From assembly GCA_041581935.1 (NCBI GenBank), contig JBFICP010000012.1, positions 1 to 27,077 of the forward strand: a stretch of 27,077 nucleotides of DNA. Reading direction: 5' to 3'. The translations under genes and the position numbers were made by a program. This DNA comes from JAABYT01 sp041581935. Its GTDB lineage: Bacteria > Pseudomonadota > Gammaproteobacteria > HK1. The notes beneath the pieces were generated by a model, which had not been told where the DNA came from, made no database searches, and saw nothing but the letters and a program-made list of their open reading frames with translations. Below are positions 9,829 to 17,787 of this stretch, piece after piece. The first letter of the stretch is position 1. Each line of letters opens with the position of its first letter.

Positions 9829-12272
9829 ACGACGATGTTCACGAGCTTGCCCGGAACCACGATGACTTTTTTCACGCCGCCGCCCACGAAGCGTGCGACG
9901 TTGGCATTGTTGAGCGCCTCCTCCTCGATGGTGCTCTTGTCGGCGTGCTGATCGACGGAGATCTCGCCGCGCTTCTTGCCGTTGACCTGAACGACGAGCT
10001 CGATGGTATCGCGCTCGAGCGCTTCCGGATCGTGACGCGGCCATGGTGTGTCCATGAGCGCTTCGTCGTGTCCGAGCGCATGCCACAGATCGTGGCAGGC
10101 ATGGGGCGCGATGGGCGCCAGCACCAGCACGATGACTTCCAGGCACTCCTGCACCACGCCGCGTCCCTCGGCCGAGTCGTCGTCGAAATCGGAGAGCGCG
10201 TTCACGAGCTCCATGGTTGCCGCGATGGCGGTGTTGAATTTGTAGCGGCGGCCGATGTCGTCTCCGGCCTTGGCGATGGTGGTGTGCGCGCGACGCCTGA
10301 GCTCGCGCTGCGCGGCGTTCAGGACGGCCGGATCCGGAATCGATGCCGGGCCGTCGCTCACGTGGGTGTGCACGAGCTTCCAGAGCTTTTTCAAGAACCG
10401 GAATGCGCCCTCGACCGCAGAGTCGGACCATTCGAGCGTCTGCTCCGGCGGCGAGGTGAACATCATGTACAGGCGCACGGTGTCGGCGCCGTACTTTGTG
10501 ATGAGCTCTTCCGGGTCGACGGTGTTGCCCTTGGACTTGGACATCTTGGCGCCGTCCTTCAACACCATGCCCTGGGTAAGCAGGTTGCTGAAAGGCTCGG
10601 CCCCGGGCAGCAGCCCCTCGTCGCGCATGAGGCGCTGAAAGAATCGCGAGTAGAGCAGGTGCAGAATGGCGTGCTCGATACCGCCGATGTACTGATCCAC
10701 CGGCATCCAGTAACTGGCCCGCTCGTCGAGCATGGCGGTGTCGCAGTCGTGGCTGGCAAAGCGCGCGAAATACCAGGACGACTCGACGAAGGTGTCCAGA
10801 GTGTCGGTCTCGCGCTTCGCCGGTCCGCCGCAGTCCGGGCAAGTGGTTTCATAGAAGGCCGGGATCTGGCTGAGCGGCGGTACCACGCCCTCGACCTGCA
10901 CATCCTCCGGCAGCCGCACCGGCAGGTCCGCATCGGGTACCGGCAACGCGCCGCAGGCGTCGCAGTTGACGATCGGCACCGGACAGCCCCAGTAGCGCTG
11001 GCGCGACACGCCCCAGTCGCGCAGTCGATAGTTGACGGTTCTCGTGCCGAGCTCACGCTGCTCGAGCCATTCGGCAATCGCATCGAAGGCGGCGGCGAAG
11101 TCGAGCCCGTCGAACGCGCCTGAGTTCACCAGCACGCCTTTTCCGACCCAGGCCTCGGCCTGAATGTCGAGGGCGGTGCCGTCGGCAGGGGCGATCACCT
11201 GCACGATGGGCAGGCCGTAGTTGTGGGCGAACTCGTGGTCGCGGACATCGTGCCCGGGTACCGACATGATGGCGCCGGTGCCGTAGCTCATGAGCACAAA
11301 GTTGGCCACCCACACCGGAAGCCTCTCACCGGTGATCGGGTGCAGGGCGTCGCAGCCGAGCGCCATGCCGCGCTTTTCCATGGTCTCCATGGCCGCTTCC
11401 GAAGTTTCGATGCGCCGGCATTCCTCGAGAAAGTCCGCGAGCTCGGCGTCGTGCTCGGCTGCCGCCCGCGCCAACGGATGGCCGGCGGCGACCGCCATGT
11501 AGGTGGCGCCCATCAGGGTGTCCGGGCGGGTCGTGTAGACCCGCAAAGGCTCGCCGCCGTCGGCCAGGGGGAAGTCGATCTCGACCCCCTCGGATTTCCC
11601 GATCCAGTTGCGCTGCATGGTGCGCACCGCGTCCGGCCAGCCGTCCAACGCATCGATGGCCGAAAGCAGATCGTCGGCAAAGGCGGTGATTTTCAGAAAC
11701 CACTGCGGAATCTCGCGCCTTTCGATGACGGCCCCGGAACGCCAGCCGCGCCCGTTGATCACCTGCTCGTTGGCGAGCACCGTCTGATCCACGGGATCCC
11801 AGTTCACTTCCGCATTTTTCTTGTACAGCAGTCCCTCGCGGAACAAACGCGTGAACAGCCACTGCTCCCAGCGGTAGTACTCGGGATCGCAGGTGGCGAG
11901 CTCCCGGTCCCAGTCGTAGGCGAAGCCGAGGCGCTTGAGCTGCGCGCGCATGTAGTCGATGTTCTCGTAGGTCCAGCGCGCCGGCGGGACATTGTTCTGC
12001 ATCGCGGCGTTCTCGGCGGGCAGCCCGAAGGCGTCCCAACCCATGGGCTGCAGGACGTTCTTTCCGCACATGCGCTGATAGCGGCTGATCACGTCGCCAA
12101 TGGTGTAGTTGCGCACATGGCCCATGTGCAGGCGCCCGCTGGGATAGGGAAACATGGACAGGCAGTAGAACTTTTCCCGATCCGGATCCTCGCTCACGCG
12201 GAACGCGCCGGTCTCCTCCCAGTGGCGTTGCACCCGGGTCTCAACCTGCTCTGGAAAATAGCGTTCGTCCAT
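9825..12272 (-). CDS. leuS: Leucyl-tRNA synthetase
   Basis: Class I aminoacyl-tRNA synthetase that charges tRNA-Leu. The 815 residues show the HIGH-type motif HMGH (49-52), the KMSKS motif (576-580), and the CP1 editing domain with TTRPDTLMGATY (247-258) and GTGAIMSVPGHDVRDHEFA (331-349). Between catalytic halves a possible zinc ribbon has Cys437, Cys440, Cys478 and Cys481. The ATG at 12272 is chosen because homology starts at MDERYFPEQVETRVQRHW; a weak GAGAA lies just upstream. The frame continues further upstream without a stop, but that part overlaps the preceding gene and has no family resemblance. It heads a nine-gene run ending with the PsiE-family gene. Confidence 0.98.
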   Translation of the reverse strand: MDERYFPEQVETRVQRHWEETGAFRVSEDPDREKFYCLSMFPYPSGRLHMGHVRNYTIGDVISRYQRMCGKNVLQPMGWDAFGLPAENAAMQNNVPPARWTYENIDYMRAQLKRLGFAYDWDRELATCDPEYYRWEQWLFTRLFREGLLYKKNAEVNWDPVDQTVLANEQVINGRGWRSGAVIERREIPQWFLKITAFADDLLSAIDALDGWPDAVRTMQRNWIGKSEGVEIDFPLADGGEPLRVYTTRPDTLMGATYMAVAAGHPLARAAAEHDAELADFLEECRRIETSEAAMETMEKRGMALGCDALHPITGERLPVWVANFVLMSYGTGAIMSVPGHDVRDHEFAHNYGLPIVQVIAPADGTALDIQAEAWVGKGVLVNSGAFDGLDFAAAFDAIAEWLEQRELGTRTVNYRLRDWGVSRQRYWGCPVPIVNCDACGALPVPDADLPVRLPEDVQVEGVVPPLSQIPAFYETTCPDCGGPAKRETDTLDTFVESSWYFARFASHDCDTAMLDERASYWMPVDQYIGGIEHAILHLLYSRFFQRLMRDEGLLPGAEPFSNLLTQGMVLKDGAKMSKSKGNTVDPEELITKYGADTVRLYMMFTSPPEQTLEWSDSAVEGAFRFLKKLWKLVHTHVSDGPASIPDPAVLNAAQRELRRRAHTTIAKAGDDIGRRYKFNTAIAATMELVNALSDFDDDSAEGRGVVQECLEVIVLVLAPIAPHACHDLWHALGHDEALMDTPWPRHDPEALERDTIELVVQVNGKKRGEISVDQHADKSTIEEEALNNANVARFVGGGVKKVIVVPGKLVNIVV

Positions 12273-12290
12273 GGATTCTCGGCTGGTCTG

Positions 12291-12328
12291 GTCGAATCGA
12301 CGAAGAATACCGTCTCCGCTTTGGGAGA
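12291..12328 (-). promoter_or_regulatory. Dyad and small hairpin in the leuS leader
   Basis: The 62-base gap between the upstream reductase and leuS holds an odd palindrome, GTCGAATCGAC (12291-12301), 18 bases before the leuS ATG, and a 5-bp stem TCTCC/GGAGA (12313-12317 and 12324-12328, 6-base loop). A weak -10-like TATTCT lies between them on the minus strand. They may mark a leader or weak terminator, but short dyads like these also arise by chance. Confidence 0.25.
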
Positions 12329-12334
12329 AACAGG

Positions 12335-13366
12335 TCAGGCGTCGTCGTGGCCGGTCTCGTACGCGTAGTCGAAGGAGTCGGAGTGAAAACGGGCGAGGTC
12401 CAGGCCGTGTGCCGCGAACTGTTCGCGTCCGGCCTGGACCATGACGGGCGGGCCGCTCGCGTAGACGTTGAACGCCGACAAATCCGCAAAGTCCTCGAGC
12501 ACGGCCTCGTGGACGAATCCGGTGCGCCCGGACCACGCGTCGTCAGCCAGCGGATCGGAGAGCACCGGCACGTACTCGAAGCGCTCGTGCTCGGCCGCCC
12601 AGGCGCCGGCGGTGTCGTGCATGTACAAGTCGCGGCGCGCGCGAACGCCCCAGTACAGGTGAATCTCGCCGGGGAAACCGCCCGCCAGGGCGCCTTCGAC
12701 GATAGCCTTGACGGGCGCGAATCCGGTGCCGCCAGCCATCAGGATCACCGGGCGGTGGTCTTTCGCTCTGAGATAGAAGCTTCCCAGCGGTCCGCGCAGA
12801 CGCAGCAGCGCGCGCTCCTTTAAATAATGAAACACGTAATCGGAGAACGTGCCGCCGGGCACGTGACGAATGTGCAGCTCGAGGCGATCGTTCTCCCGCG
12901 GCGCGTTGGCAATCGAGAAGGCGCGCCGCCGACCGTCTCGCAGCAGCACGTCCACGTACTGGCCGGGAAGATATTGAAGGCGCTCGGAAGGCGGCAGCAT
13001 GAGCTCGAGGCCGATGACGTCGTGGGCGAGCGCGCATTTGCGCACGATCCGGCACGGCAAGTTGCGCACCACGATATGCTGCTCGGGGTCGAACTCTTCG
13101 GCCTCGATGCGCACGTCGCTCGCCGGATGCGCCATGCACAGAAGTGCGAAACCCTGGGCGATATCGAGTGGCGTCAACGCCTTCGGCGCGCCGCCGGGAT
13201 ACTCGATCCTTCCCTTGAGCACCCGGCCCCTGCAGGATCGGCAAGCACCGTTGCGGCAGCCGTACGGCAGTGCGAGCCCCTGTCTAAGCGCCGCGTCCAG
13301 CACGCTTTCATCGGGCTCGGCGTCGAACTGATGGCCGCTCGGCTCTATGTGGATGTGATGACTCAA
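12335..13366 (-). CDS. 2Fe-2S ferredoxin / FAD-NAD(P)H reductase (CDP-6-deoxyglucoseen reductase-like)
   Basis: Self-contained electron-transfer flavoprotein. An N-terminal plant-type ferredoxin domain has Cys37, Cys42, Cys45 and Cys77 (YGCRNGACRSCRG and LLCMAH). A ferredoxin-NADP reductase module follows, with FAD-binding RAFSIANAP (148-156) and NAD(P)-binding AGGTGFAPVKAI, and a C-terminal nucleotide-site segment YASGPPVM. Such proteins are often named CDP-6-deoxy-delta-3,4-glucoseen reductase, but no deoxysugar genes are nearby, so that name should not be taken as function; flavin reductase or partner of an oxygenase are alternatives. I favour the TTG at 13366 because homology starts at SHHIHIEPSGHQF; a TTG at 13405 would add 13 residues. 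leuS starts 62 bases downstream. Confidence 0.85.
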   Translation of the reverse strand: MSHHIHIEPSGHQFDAEPDESVLDAALRQGLALPYGCRNGACRSCRGRVLKGRIEYPGGAPKALTPLDIAQGFALLCMAHPASDVRIEAEEFDPEQHIVVRNLPCRIVRKCALAHDVIGLELMLPPSERLQYLPGQYVDVLLRDGRRRAFSIANAPRENDRLELHIRHVPGGTFSDYVFHYLKERALLRLRGPLGSFYLRAKDHRPVILMAGGTGFAPVKAIVEGALAGGFPGEIHLYWGVRARRDLYMHDTAGAWAAEHERFEYVPVLSDPLADDAWSGRTGFVHEAVLEDFADLSAFNVYASGPPVMVQAGREQFAAHGLDLARFHSDSFDYAYETGHDDA

Positions 13367-13376
13367 TGGCCGCGTG

Positions 13377-13405
13377 AATGTGTCGAACGGGCAAAGATTA
13401 GTCAA
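13377..13405 (-). promoter_or_regulatory. Possible promoter of the 2Fe-2S reductase gene
   Basis: On the minus strand TTGACT (13405-13400) is a near-consensus -35 box. Seventeen bases later stands only a poor -10 (CACATT, 13382-13377), ten bases before the favoured TTG start at 13366. If real, it excludes the upstream TTG at 13405 as a start and gives a transcript with almost no leader. Confidence 0.25.
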
Positions 13406-13433
13406 TAGCGCGCGAGTCGTGGAAAATGGGTGG

Positions 13434-14084
13434 ATGCTCCGGCGGCTGGCAAGGAAGGCGAAACGGTGGCTCGCGGGAAAGCCTTTTCCCGGATCCGAGC
13501 AGTACTGGATCGAGCGCTATGACGACGGCCGCACCTCGGGTTCCGGCTCTTTCAACGAGCTGGCCGAGTTCAAGGCCGAGATCGTCAACGGCTACGTGGC
13601 CAGGCACGGTGTCGGCAGCGTGATGGAGTTCGGCTGCGGCGACGGCAATCAGCTGGCGCTCGCCGATTACCCCGCCTATGTGGGCTTCGACGTGAGCCCG
13701 CGGGCGGTCGAGCTCTGCCGTGAACGCTTTCGCGGCGACGCCAGCAAGCGCTTCATGCTCATGGACGAATACGCGGGTCAGCGCGCGGAGCTGACCCTGT
13801 CGCTGGATGTCGTCTACCACCTGGTCGAGGACGCGGTGTTCGAGTCCTACATGCAGACGCTCTTCGATGCGGCCGAGCGATTCGTGATCGTGTACTCGAG
13901 CAATGCCGAGATTCGCGAGGAAGGTCAGGCGGCGCACGTGCGCCACAGGCACTTCACCCCCTGGGTCGAGTCCAACCGGCCCGACTGGCGCCTGGTGGAG
14001 CATGTCCCCAACAGGTTTCCGCCGGCCGCGCCGGGGTCGCCGGGATCGCTGGCGGATTTCTACGTGTTCGAGAAGGGCCGCTGA
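13434..14084 (+). CDS. Class I SAM-dependent methyltransferase, substrate unknown
   Basis: Predicted cytoplasmic methyltransferase of 216 residues. SAM-binding motif I is VMEFGCGDGNQL (63-74), an acidic residue at the end of the second strand is Asp86 in GFDVSPRAVELC, and LSLDVVYHLVED (123-134) fits the motif IV region. A basic N-terminus (MLRRLARKAKRWLAGK) precedes SEQYWIERYDDGRTSGSGSF, a segment seen in uncharacterised methyltransferases, some from glycan or small-molecule clusters. The ATG at 13434 is chosen because it follows a GGGTGG-like site; in-frame GTG codons at 13419 and 13374 are alternatives. It stands alone on the plus strand between a divergent reductase and a convergent ParA gene, so the context gives no substrate. 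Confidence 0.8.
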   Translation: MLRRLARKAKRWLAGKPFPGSEQYWIERYDDGRTSGSGSFNELAEFKAEIVNGYVARHGVGSVMEFGCGDGNQLALADYPAYVGFDVSPRAVELCRERFRGDASKRFMLMDEYAGQRAELTLSLDVVYHLVEDAVFESYMQTLFDAAERFVIVYSSNAEIREEGQAAHVRHRHFTPWVESNRPDWRLVEHVPNRFPPAAPGSPGSLADFYVFEKGR

Positions 14085-14096
14085 CGTCGGCGATCC

Positions 14097-14115
14097 GCGC
14101 CGAACTTCGCGGCGC
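14097..14115. terminator. Hairpin between convergent methyltransferase and ParA genes
   Basis: A perfect 6-bp stem, GCGCCG (14097-14102) with CGGCGC (14110-14115), closes a 7-base loop in the 37-base gap between two convergent genes. There is no run of T on either side, so it would be at best a weak or Rho-assisted bidirectional stop. Confidence 0.3.
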
Positions 14116-14121
14116 CCGAGC

Positions 14122-14781
14122 TTACTGCGCCGGTAGGCTGGATCTGCTGTTGAGCCAGGCGAGCAGCGGCTCCCACATCTCGATGTCGTGCTCGACCTTC
14201 GAAGGCGCTATCTCGAAGATACTCAGCCCGCGATCCGCGGCGTGGGAATAGTTGATGCTGTTGCGCAGGCACGCCACGAAGGGCAACTTGCGACCGTTCG
14301 GCAGCTTGACCGTCTCGAGAAACTCCTCGATCTCGAAATGGCCGGGCGAGTTTTCGCGAATCCGGTTGGCGACGGTTGCCACTCGCACCTTGCGGTTCAG
14401 CACCCGGCCGAGCTCGGTAATCTCGTCGATGAAGCGCGCGGCGGCATTGAGATCGATGGCCGAGGGAATCACGGGAATGATGCAGGTCTGGGTGCGGCTG
14501 AGAAGCTCGGTCACCGGCCGGCCATGGGTCGCCGCCGGTGCGTCGAGAACGACGATTTCGGTGCTGCGCGGCACCCGCGCGCCCTTCTGCAGACCTTCTA
14601 TCCCGGTGATCTTCGGGCGGCCCTCGGGACGCGTGTCGAGCCAGTCGAGCGCGCAGTACTGGGGATCGTAGTCCACCAGCGCCACCTCGTAGCCCTCCAC
14701 CGCGTAGTACGAGGCGAGATTGACGGCGATGGTGGTCTTTCCCGAACCGCCCTTGGCATTCATCACCAGGATCGAACGCAT
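14122..14781 (-). CDS. Orphan ParA/MinD-type ATPase
   Basis: Deviant Walker ATPase of 219 residues, the family that positions plasmids, chromosomes, chemoreceptor arrays or other large assemblies by forming ATP-dependent dimers on DNA or membrane. The deviant Walker A is KGGSGKTT (10-17) with the signature Lys10 and Lys15; the A' box is VDYDPQ (36-41) and Walker B is IVVLDAP (76-82). No ParB, MinC/MinE or chemotaxis gene is next to it, and no C-terminal amphipathic membrane anchor is obvious. A strong GGGAGGAT precedes the ATG and an extended -10 promoter lies upstream, so it is probably expressed independently of tgpA. The cargo is unknown. Confidence 0.88.
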   Translation of the reverse strand: MRSILVMNAKGGSGKTTIAVNLASYYAVEGYEVALVDYDPQYCALDWLDTRPEGRPKITGIEGLQKGARVPRSTEIVVLDAPAATHGRPVTELLSRTQTCIIPVIPSAIDLNAAARFIDEITELGRVLNRKVRVATVANRIRENSPGHFEIEEFLETVKLPNGRKLPFVACLRNSINYSHAADRGLSIFEIAPSKVEHDIEMWEPLLAWLNSRSSLPAQ

Positions 14782-14810
14782 GTGAGATCCTCCCGCAGCG
14801 ACAGCGGCAA

Positions 14811-14819
14811 AGTATAGCA
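14811..14819 (-). promoter_or_regulatory. Extended -10 promoter of the ParA-type gene
   Basis: Read on the minus strand, TGCTATACT is an extended -10 element about 30 bases before the ATG at 14781, followed by the Shine-Dalgarno GGGAGGAT (14794-14787). It differs from the ppa extended -10 at one base. No good -35 is present at 17 bases. Confidence 0.55.
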
Positions 14820-14853
14820 GGGGAAGCGCATTTCCGTCGGCGCGGGACGCTTG

Positions 14854-16830
14854 TCAGCGCGCGCGAAACGCCGCTACCGCGTGTTTCAGCTCGCGCATGC
14901 GCGCAGACTCGTCAGCGTAGCGCCCGGCAACGTAAAGACCGGTGATGCGCTCGACCTGCGCGCTTAGCGCGGGTCGCGCGGCCGCCGCCCTGGTGGCGAA
15001 GTCGAGCGGGCCCTCGTTCGCCCGGCGCGCGATACCCGAGCGTGCCAGCTTCGCGCAGAATCGAAGGTAGAGCCGCTGGGCGGGGTCGACCGGCAAGGGT
15101 TTGCGCCGCGCCAGCCACAGGGCGAGGAGCGCGAGCAGGGCGCCGATGACCGCCAGCATGCTCAATAGCAGGTCGTGCATGCGTTCAGAATCGAAGCCGA
15201 ACAGTGACAGCAGCGCGCGCTGGCGGCGCCTGTCGTAACCCAGCACCCATTCGTTCCAGCCCGCCTTCAGGGCGTCGAAGCCGAAGCGCAGACGCAGCCA
15301 CGTTTCCCACAACGGCCCGCGCGAGCGCAGATCCAGCCCACCCGGACCGATGGTGGGTGGTATGGCGGCATCCATGCCGAGCGCGATGCGATTGGGCGAC
15401 ACAGCACCGGTGGGATCCACGCGCACCCAGCCGCGCCCGCCGAGCCAGACCTCGGTCCAGGCATGGGCGTCGCGTTGGCGGACGATTAGGTAATCCCCGA
15501 GCGGGTTGAGTTCCCCGCCTTGGTAGCCGGTGATGATACGCGCCGGGATACCGGCGGCGCGCATGAGCACCGCGAAGCTGGACGCGAAGTTCTCGCAGAA
15601 GCCGCTGCGCGTTTCGAACAGGAACTCGTCCACCGAGTCGTTTTCGAGCAGCGGCGGGGACAGCGTGTACACGAACGGCTGTTCACGGAAATACGCGAGC
15701 GCTCTCGAAACGATAGCCTCCTCGTCGTCGAGCTCGAGACGCCAGCCGAGCGCCAGCTCGCGCGCCCGCGGATGCATGCCGGCCGGTAGCGCCAGCGCCG
15801 CCGTTTGTTCTTCGGTGGAAACCTGCCTGAGGCGCGCTTGAGTGTAGGATCGCACTTCGTAACGGCGCCGCTCGCGCACCGGCTTCGAGGCGAGCAGCTG
15901 AAAGTCCCGGCTCATCTGGGCGCCGCGGGGAACGGTCGTGGGGACGTCGAGCGCGAACAGCCAGGCTTGCTGGTGCGGCTCGAGGGTGACGGTGTAGTCG
16001 ACCGGCTTGCCCTCGAGCTGCGCGTCCAGAGCGCGCCAGCTGCGCGGCGTTCGGCCGCTGGTCCAGGTTCGCCCGTCGGTATGCCACATCACCGGCCCGC
16101 GCCAATAAAGCCGGCTCGGCACGGGCGCCTCGCTGTGAAAGGTGACCCGGAACGCCACCGCGTCCGACAGCGACAGTCGGCTGATGGCGCCGGGTGACAT
16201 GCTTTCACTGAGGCCGCTGACGGCCGCATGTGCGTCGCGCGGCAGGCTCCACAGCGGACCCGGCAGGCGTGGAAAAAGAAAGAACAGCGCCAGCATGATC
16301 GGTGTTGCCTGAATGAGCATGCCGGCCGCCATGCGCAGCCGCGCCCTCGAATCGAGCTCACCGCTTTCGGTGCTGAACGCGATCAACGTGGTTGTCATGA
16401 GCAACACCACCACGAGCATATAGAGTCCCGTGTAAATGCTCTGCGAGTAGAGAAAATTGGTGATGACGAGAAAATATCCGAGCGCGCTCAGCACGTACGC
16501 GTCGCGGATGCTGCGGCTTTCCATCAGCTTCATGCCCGTGAGCACCGCGAGCAGTGCGACACCGGTGTCGCGTCCGAAGAAAGTCCCGTGGGTCAGGTAG
16601 ATCGCGACCAGCATGGTCGCGCTCATGAAGATAACCAGCCACCTCGATGGCAGCGGCGCGCCGCGGGTCGCGTTCATCACTCGCCAGCCGGCCAGTAGCG
16701 CGAAGATCGCGAGCACCCATACCGGAATTCGCGTCACATGAGGGATCATGACGAGCACCAGGCACCCGGTTATCCAAAGCGTGCGCTCCGGTGTGAATGT
16801 CCAGTGACGAGTTTCGGGATTGCCTCGCAT
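14854..16830 (-). CDS. tgpA: TgpA-type membrane transglutaminase (DUF3488 / transglutaminase core / DUF4129)
   Basis: Inner-membrane protein with a periplasmic transglutaminase-like domain; the Pseudomonas homologue TgpA is essential and thought to act on a cell-envelope process. The 658 residues have an N-terminal helical bundle (hydrophobic segments at about 18-48, 63-79, 88-100, 108-150, 165-186), a soluble core with the catalytic triad Cys412 (GFCENFASS), His456 (DAHAWTE) and Asp472 (RVDPTG), a further helix at about 551-573, and a short C-terminal cytoplasmic domain. The ATG at 16830 shares one base with the stop of the DUF58 gene (TGATG), and homology starts there; the frame is open further upstream but overlaps that gene. 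Last of a three-gene MoxR-DUF58-TgpA unit. Confidence 0.93.
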   Translation of the reverse strand: MRGNPETRHWTFTPERTLWITGCLVLVMIPHVTRIPVWVLAIFALLAGWRVMNATRGAPLPSRWLVIFMSATMLVAIYLTHGTFFGRDTGVALLAVLTGMKLMESRSIRDAYVLSALGYFLVITNFLYSQSIYTGLYMLVVVLLMTTTLIAFSTESGELDSRARLRMAAGMLIQATPIMLALFFLFPRLPGPLWSLPRDAHAAVSGLSESMSPGAISRLSLSDAVAFRVTFHSEAPVPSRLYWRGPVMWHTDGRTWTSGRTPRSWRALDAQLEGKPVDYTVTLEPHQQAWLFALDVPTTVPRGAQMSRDFQLLASKPVRERRRYEVRSYTQARLRQVSTEEQTAALALPAGMHPRARELALGWRLELDDEEAIVSRALAYFREQPFVYTLSPPLLENDSVDEFLFETRSGFCENFASSFAVLMRAAGIPARIITGYQGGELNPLGDYLIVRQRDAHAWTEVWLGGRGWVRVDPTGAVSPNRIALGMDAAIPPTIGPGGLDLRSRGPLWETWLRLRFGFDALKAGWNEWVLGYDRRRQRALLSLFGFDSERMHDLLLSMLAVIGALLALLALWLARRKPLPVDPAQRLYLRFCAKLARSGIARRANEGPLDFATRAAAARPALSAQVERITGLYVAGRYADESARMRELKHAVAAFRAR

Positions 16831-17786
16831 CACCCGTGGCCGCCGTCGTCGTACAAGGCCAGCGCCTGGAGACATCGTCGCAGATGTTTCTCGCCGCGGC
16901 TGGCGGGAATCTCGATACCGGGAAGCACCAGCCCGTAGCGAAGACTTCGCTCGTCGGCGTCGACAATCCAGCGGCAAAGTTGTGACAGTCGCGATTCGGT
17001 ATCCGCGTCGGCCACGTCCTGCCAGTGAAACGTCGTCGTGTCGCCGGTTGCGCCGCTGAAAATCTTCACGGGAACGCCTTGATCTCGCGCGACCGCTTTC
17101 CAATGCACGCGACGCGCGGAGTCGCCCGGGCGGTAGTCGCGCAGTCCGGCGAAGTCGTCCTCGCCCTTGCCCCGTGATCCGCGATCGCCGGAATCCTGCG
17201 GGTCGAGCTCGGGCATCGCCTGATCGCCCGCCGGACGCGGATAAGCCAGGCAGCGCAGGCCCGTATCGACGCGCGCCCAGGCGCGAAAGAAGCCGAACGG
17301 AAAACGCGTTGCCAGCGTGATCTGACCCGGCGAGAACCAGCCACGCCGGGTGACGTGCGCAGGCAGCTCGATGCGCTTGATATCGTCGGCGTCGAGGTGA
17401 AAACGAAGCACCGGGGCGTCGTCCTGCGGCCTGCGCTTACGGGTAGTGATTCGCGCCAACAGACCGTAGCGCCGGCGTTGGCCGCGATTGTCGATGCCTA
17501 GTCCGAAACGTGCGGTGTCCCCGGCGAAAACCGGCTCGGATTCCTCCCAGCGCAAGTCGAGTCCGGCAAGGTTGCGCACCGCGTGCAGCATCGATACCAG
17601 GCCTGTGCCGACGAGCAGGAAACTGAGGACATAGCCCAAGGCGTTACCGTAGTTGATGGAGCCCAGCAGCATGATCGAAATCGCGGCTGCAAACCCCATG
17701 CCCTGACGCGTGGGGAGAATGAAGATGCGTCGAAAGCGAAGTGTCGCCGTCCTCTGGGGATGCGGTCCCATGGGCGGTGCGTCCAT
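16830..17786 (-). CDS. DUF58 membrane-anchored protein
   Basis: Partner protein of MoxR AAA+ ATPases with a von Willebrand-like fold; molecular role unknown. The 318 residues begin with a short basic N-terminus and two adjoining membrane helices (about 30-45 and 49-68), then a cytoplasmic or envelope beta-rich region, and the DUF58 hallmark GLRDYRPGDSARRVHWK (214-230), which contains the conserved Arg-x-Tyr and Trp-Lys residues. The ATG at 17786 lies one base after the moxR stop; Met6 is an alternative. Its stop shares a base with tgpA. With MoxR and TgpA it probably forms a chaperone-substrate module tied to envelope maintenance, which is inference from conserved gene order. Confidence 0.9.
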   Translation of the reverse strand: MDAPPMGPHPQRTATLRFRRIFILPTRQGMGFAAAISIMLLGSINYGNALGYVLSFLLVGTGLVSMLHAVRNLAGLDLRWEESEPVFAGDTARFGLGIDNRGQRRRYGLLARITTRKRRPQDDAPVLRFHLDADDIKRIELPAHVTRRGWFSPGQITLATRFPFGFFRAWARVDTGLRCLAYPRPAGDQAMPELDPQDSGDRGSRGKGEDDFAGLRDYRPGDSARRVHWKAVARDQGVPVKIFSGATGDTTTFHWQDVADADTESRLSQLCRWIVDADERSLRYGLVLPGIEIPASRGEKHLRRCLQALALYDDGGHG

Positions 17787-17787
17787 A

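Noticed and set aside
9639..12368. Long plus-strand frames antisense to leuS and lptE
   Set aside because: No recognisable domain, and both minus-strand genes are firmly identified with conserved motifs.
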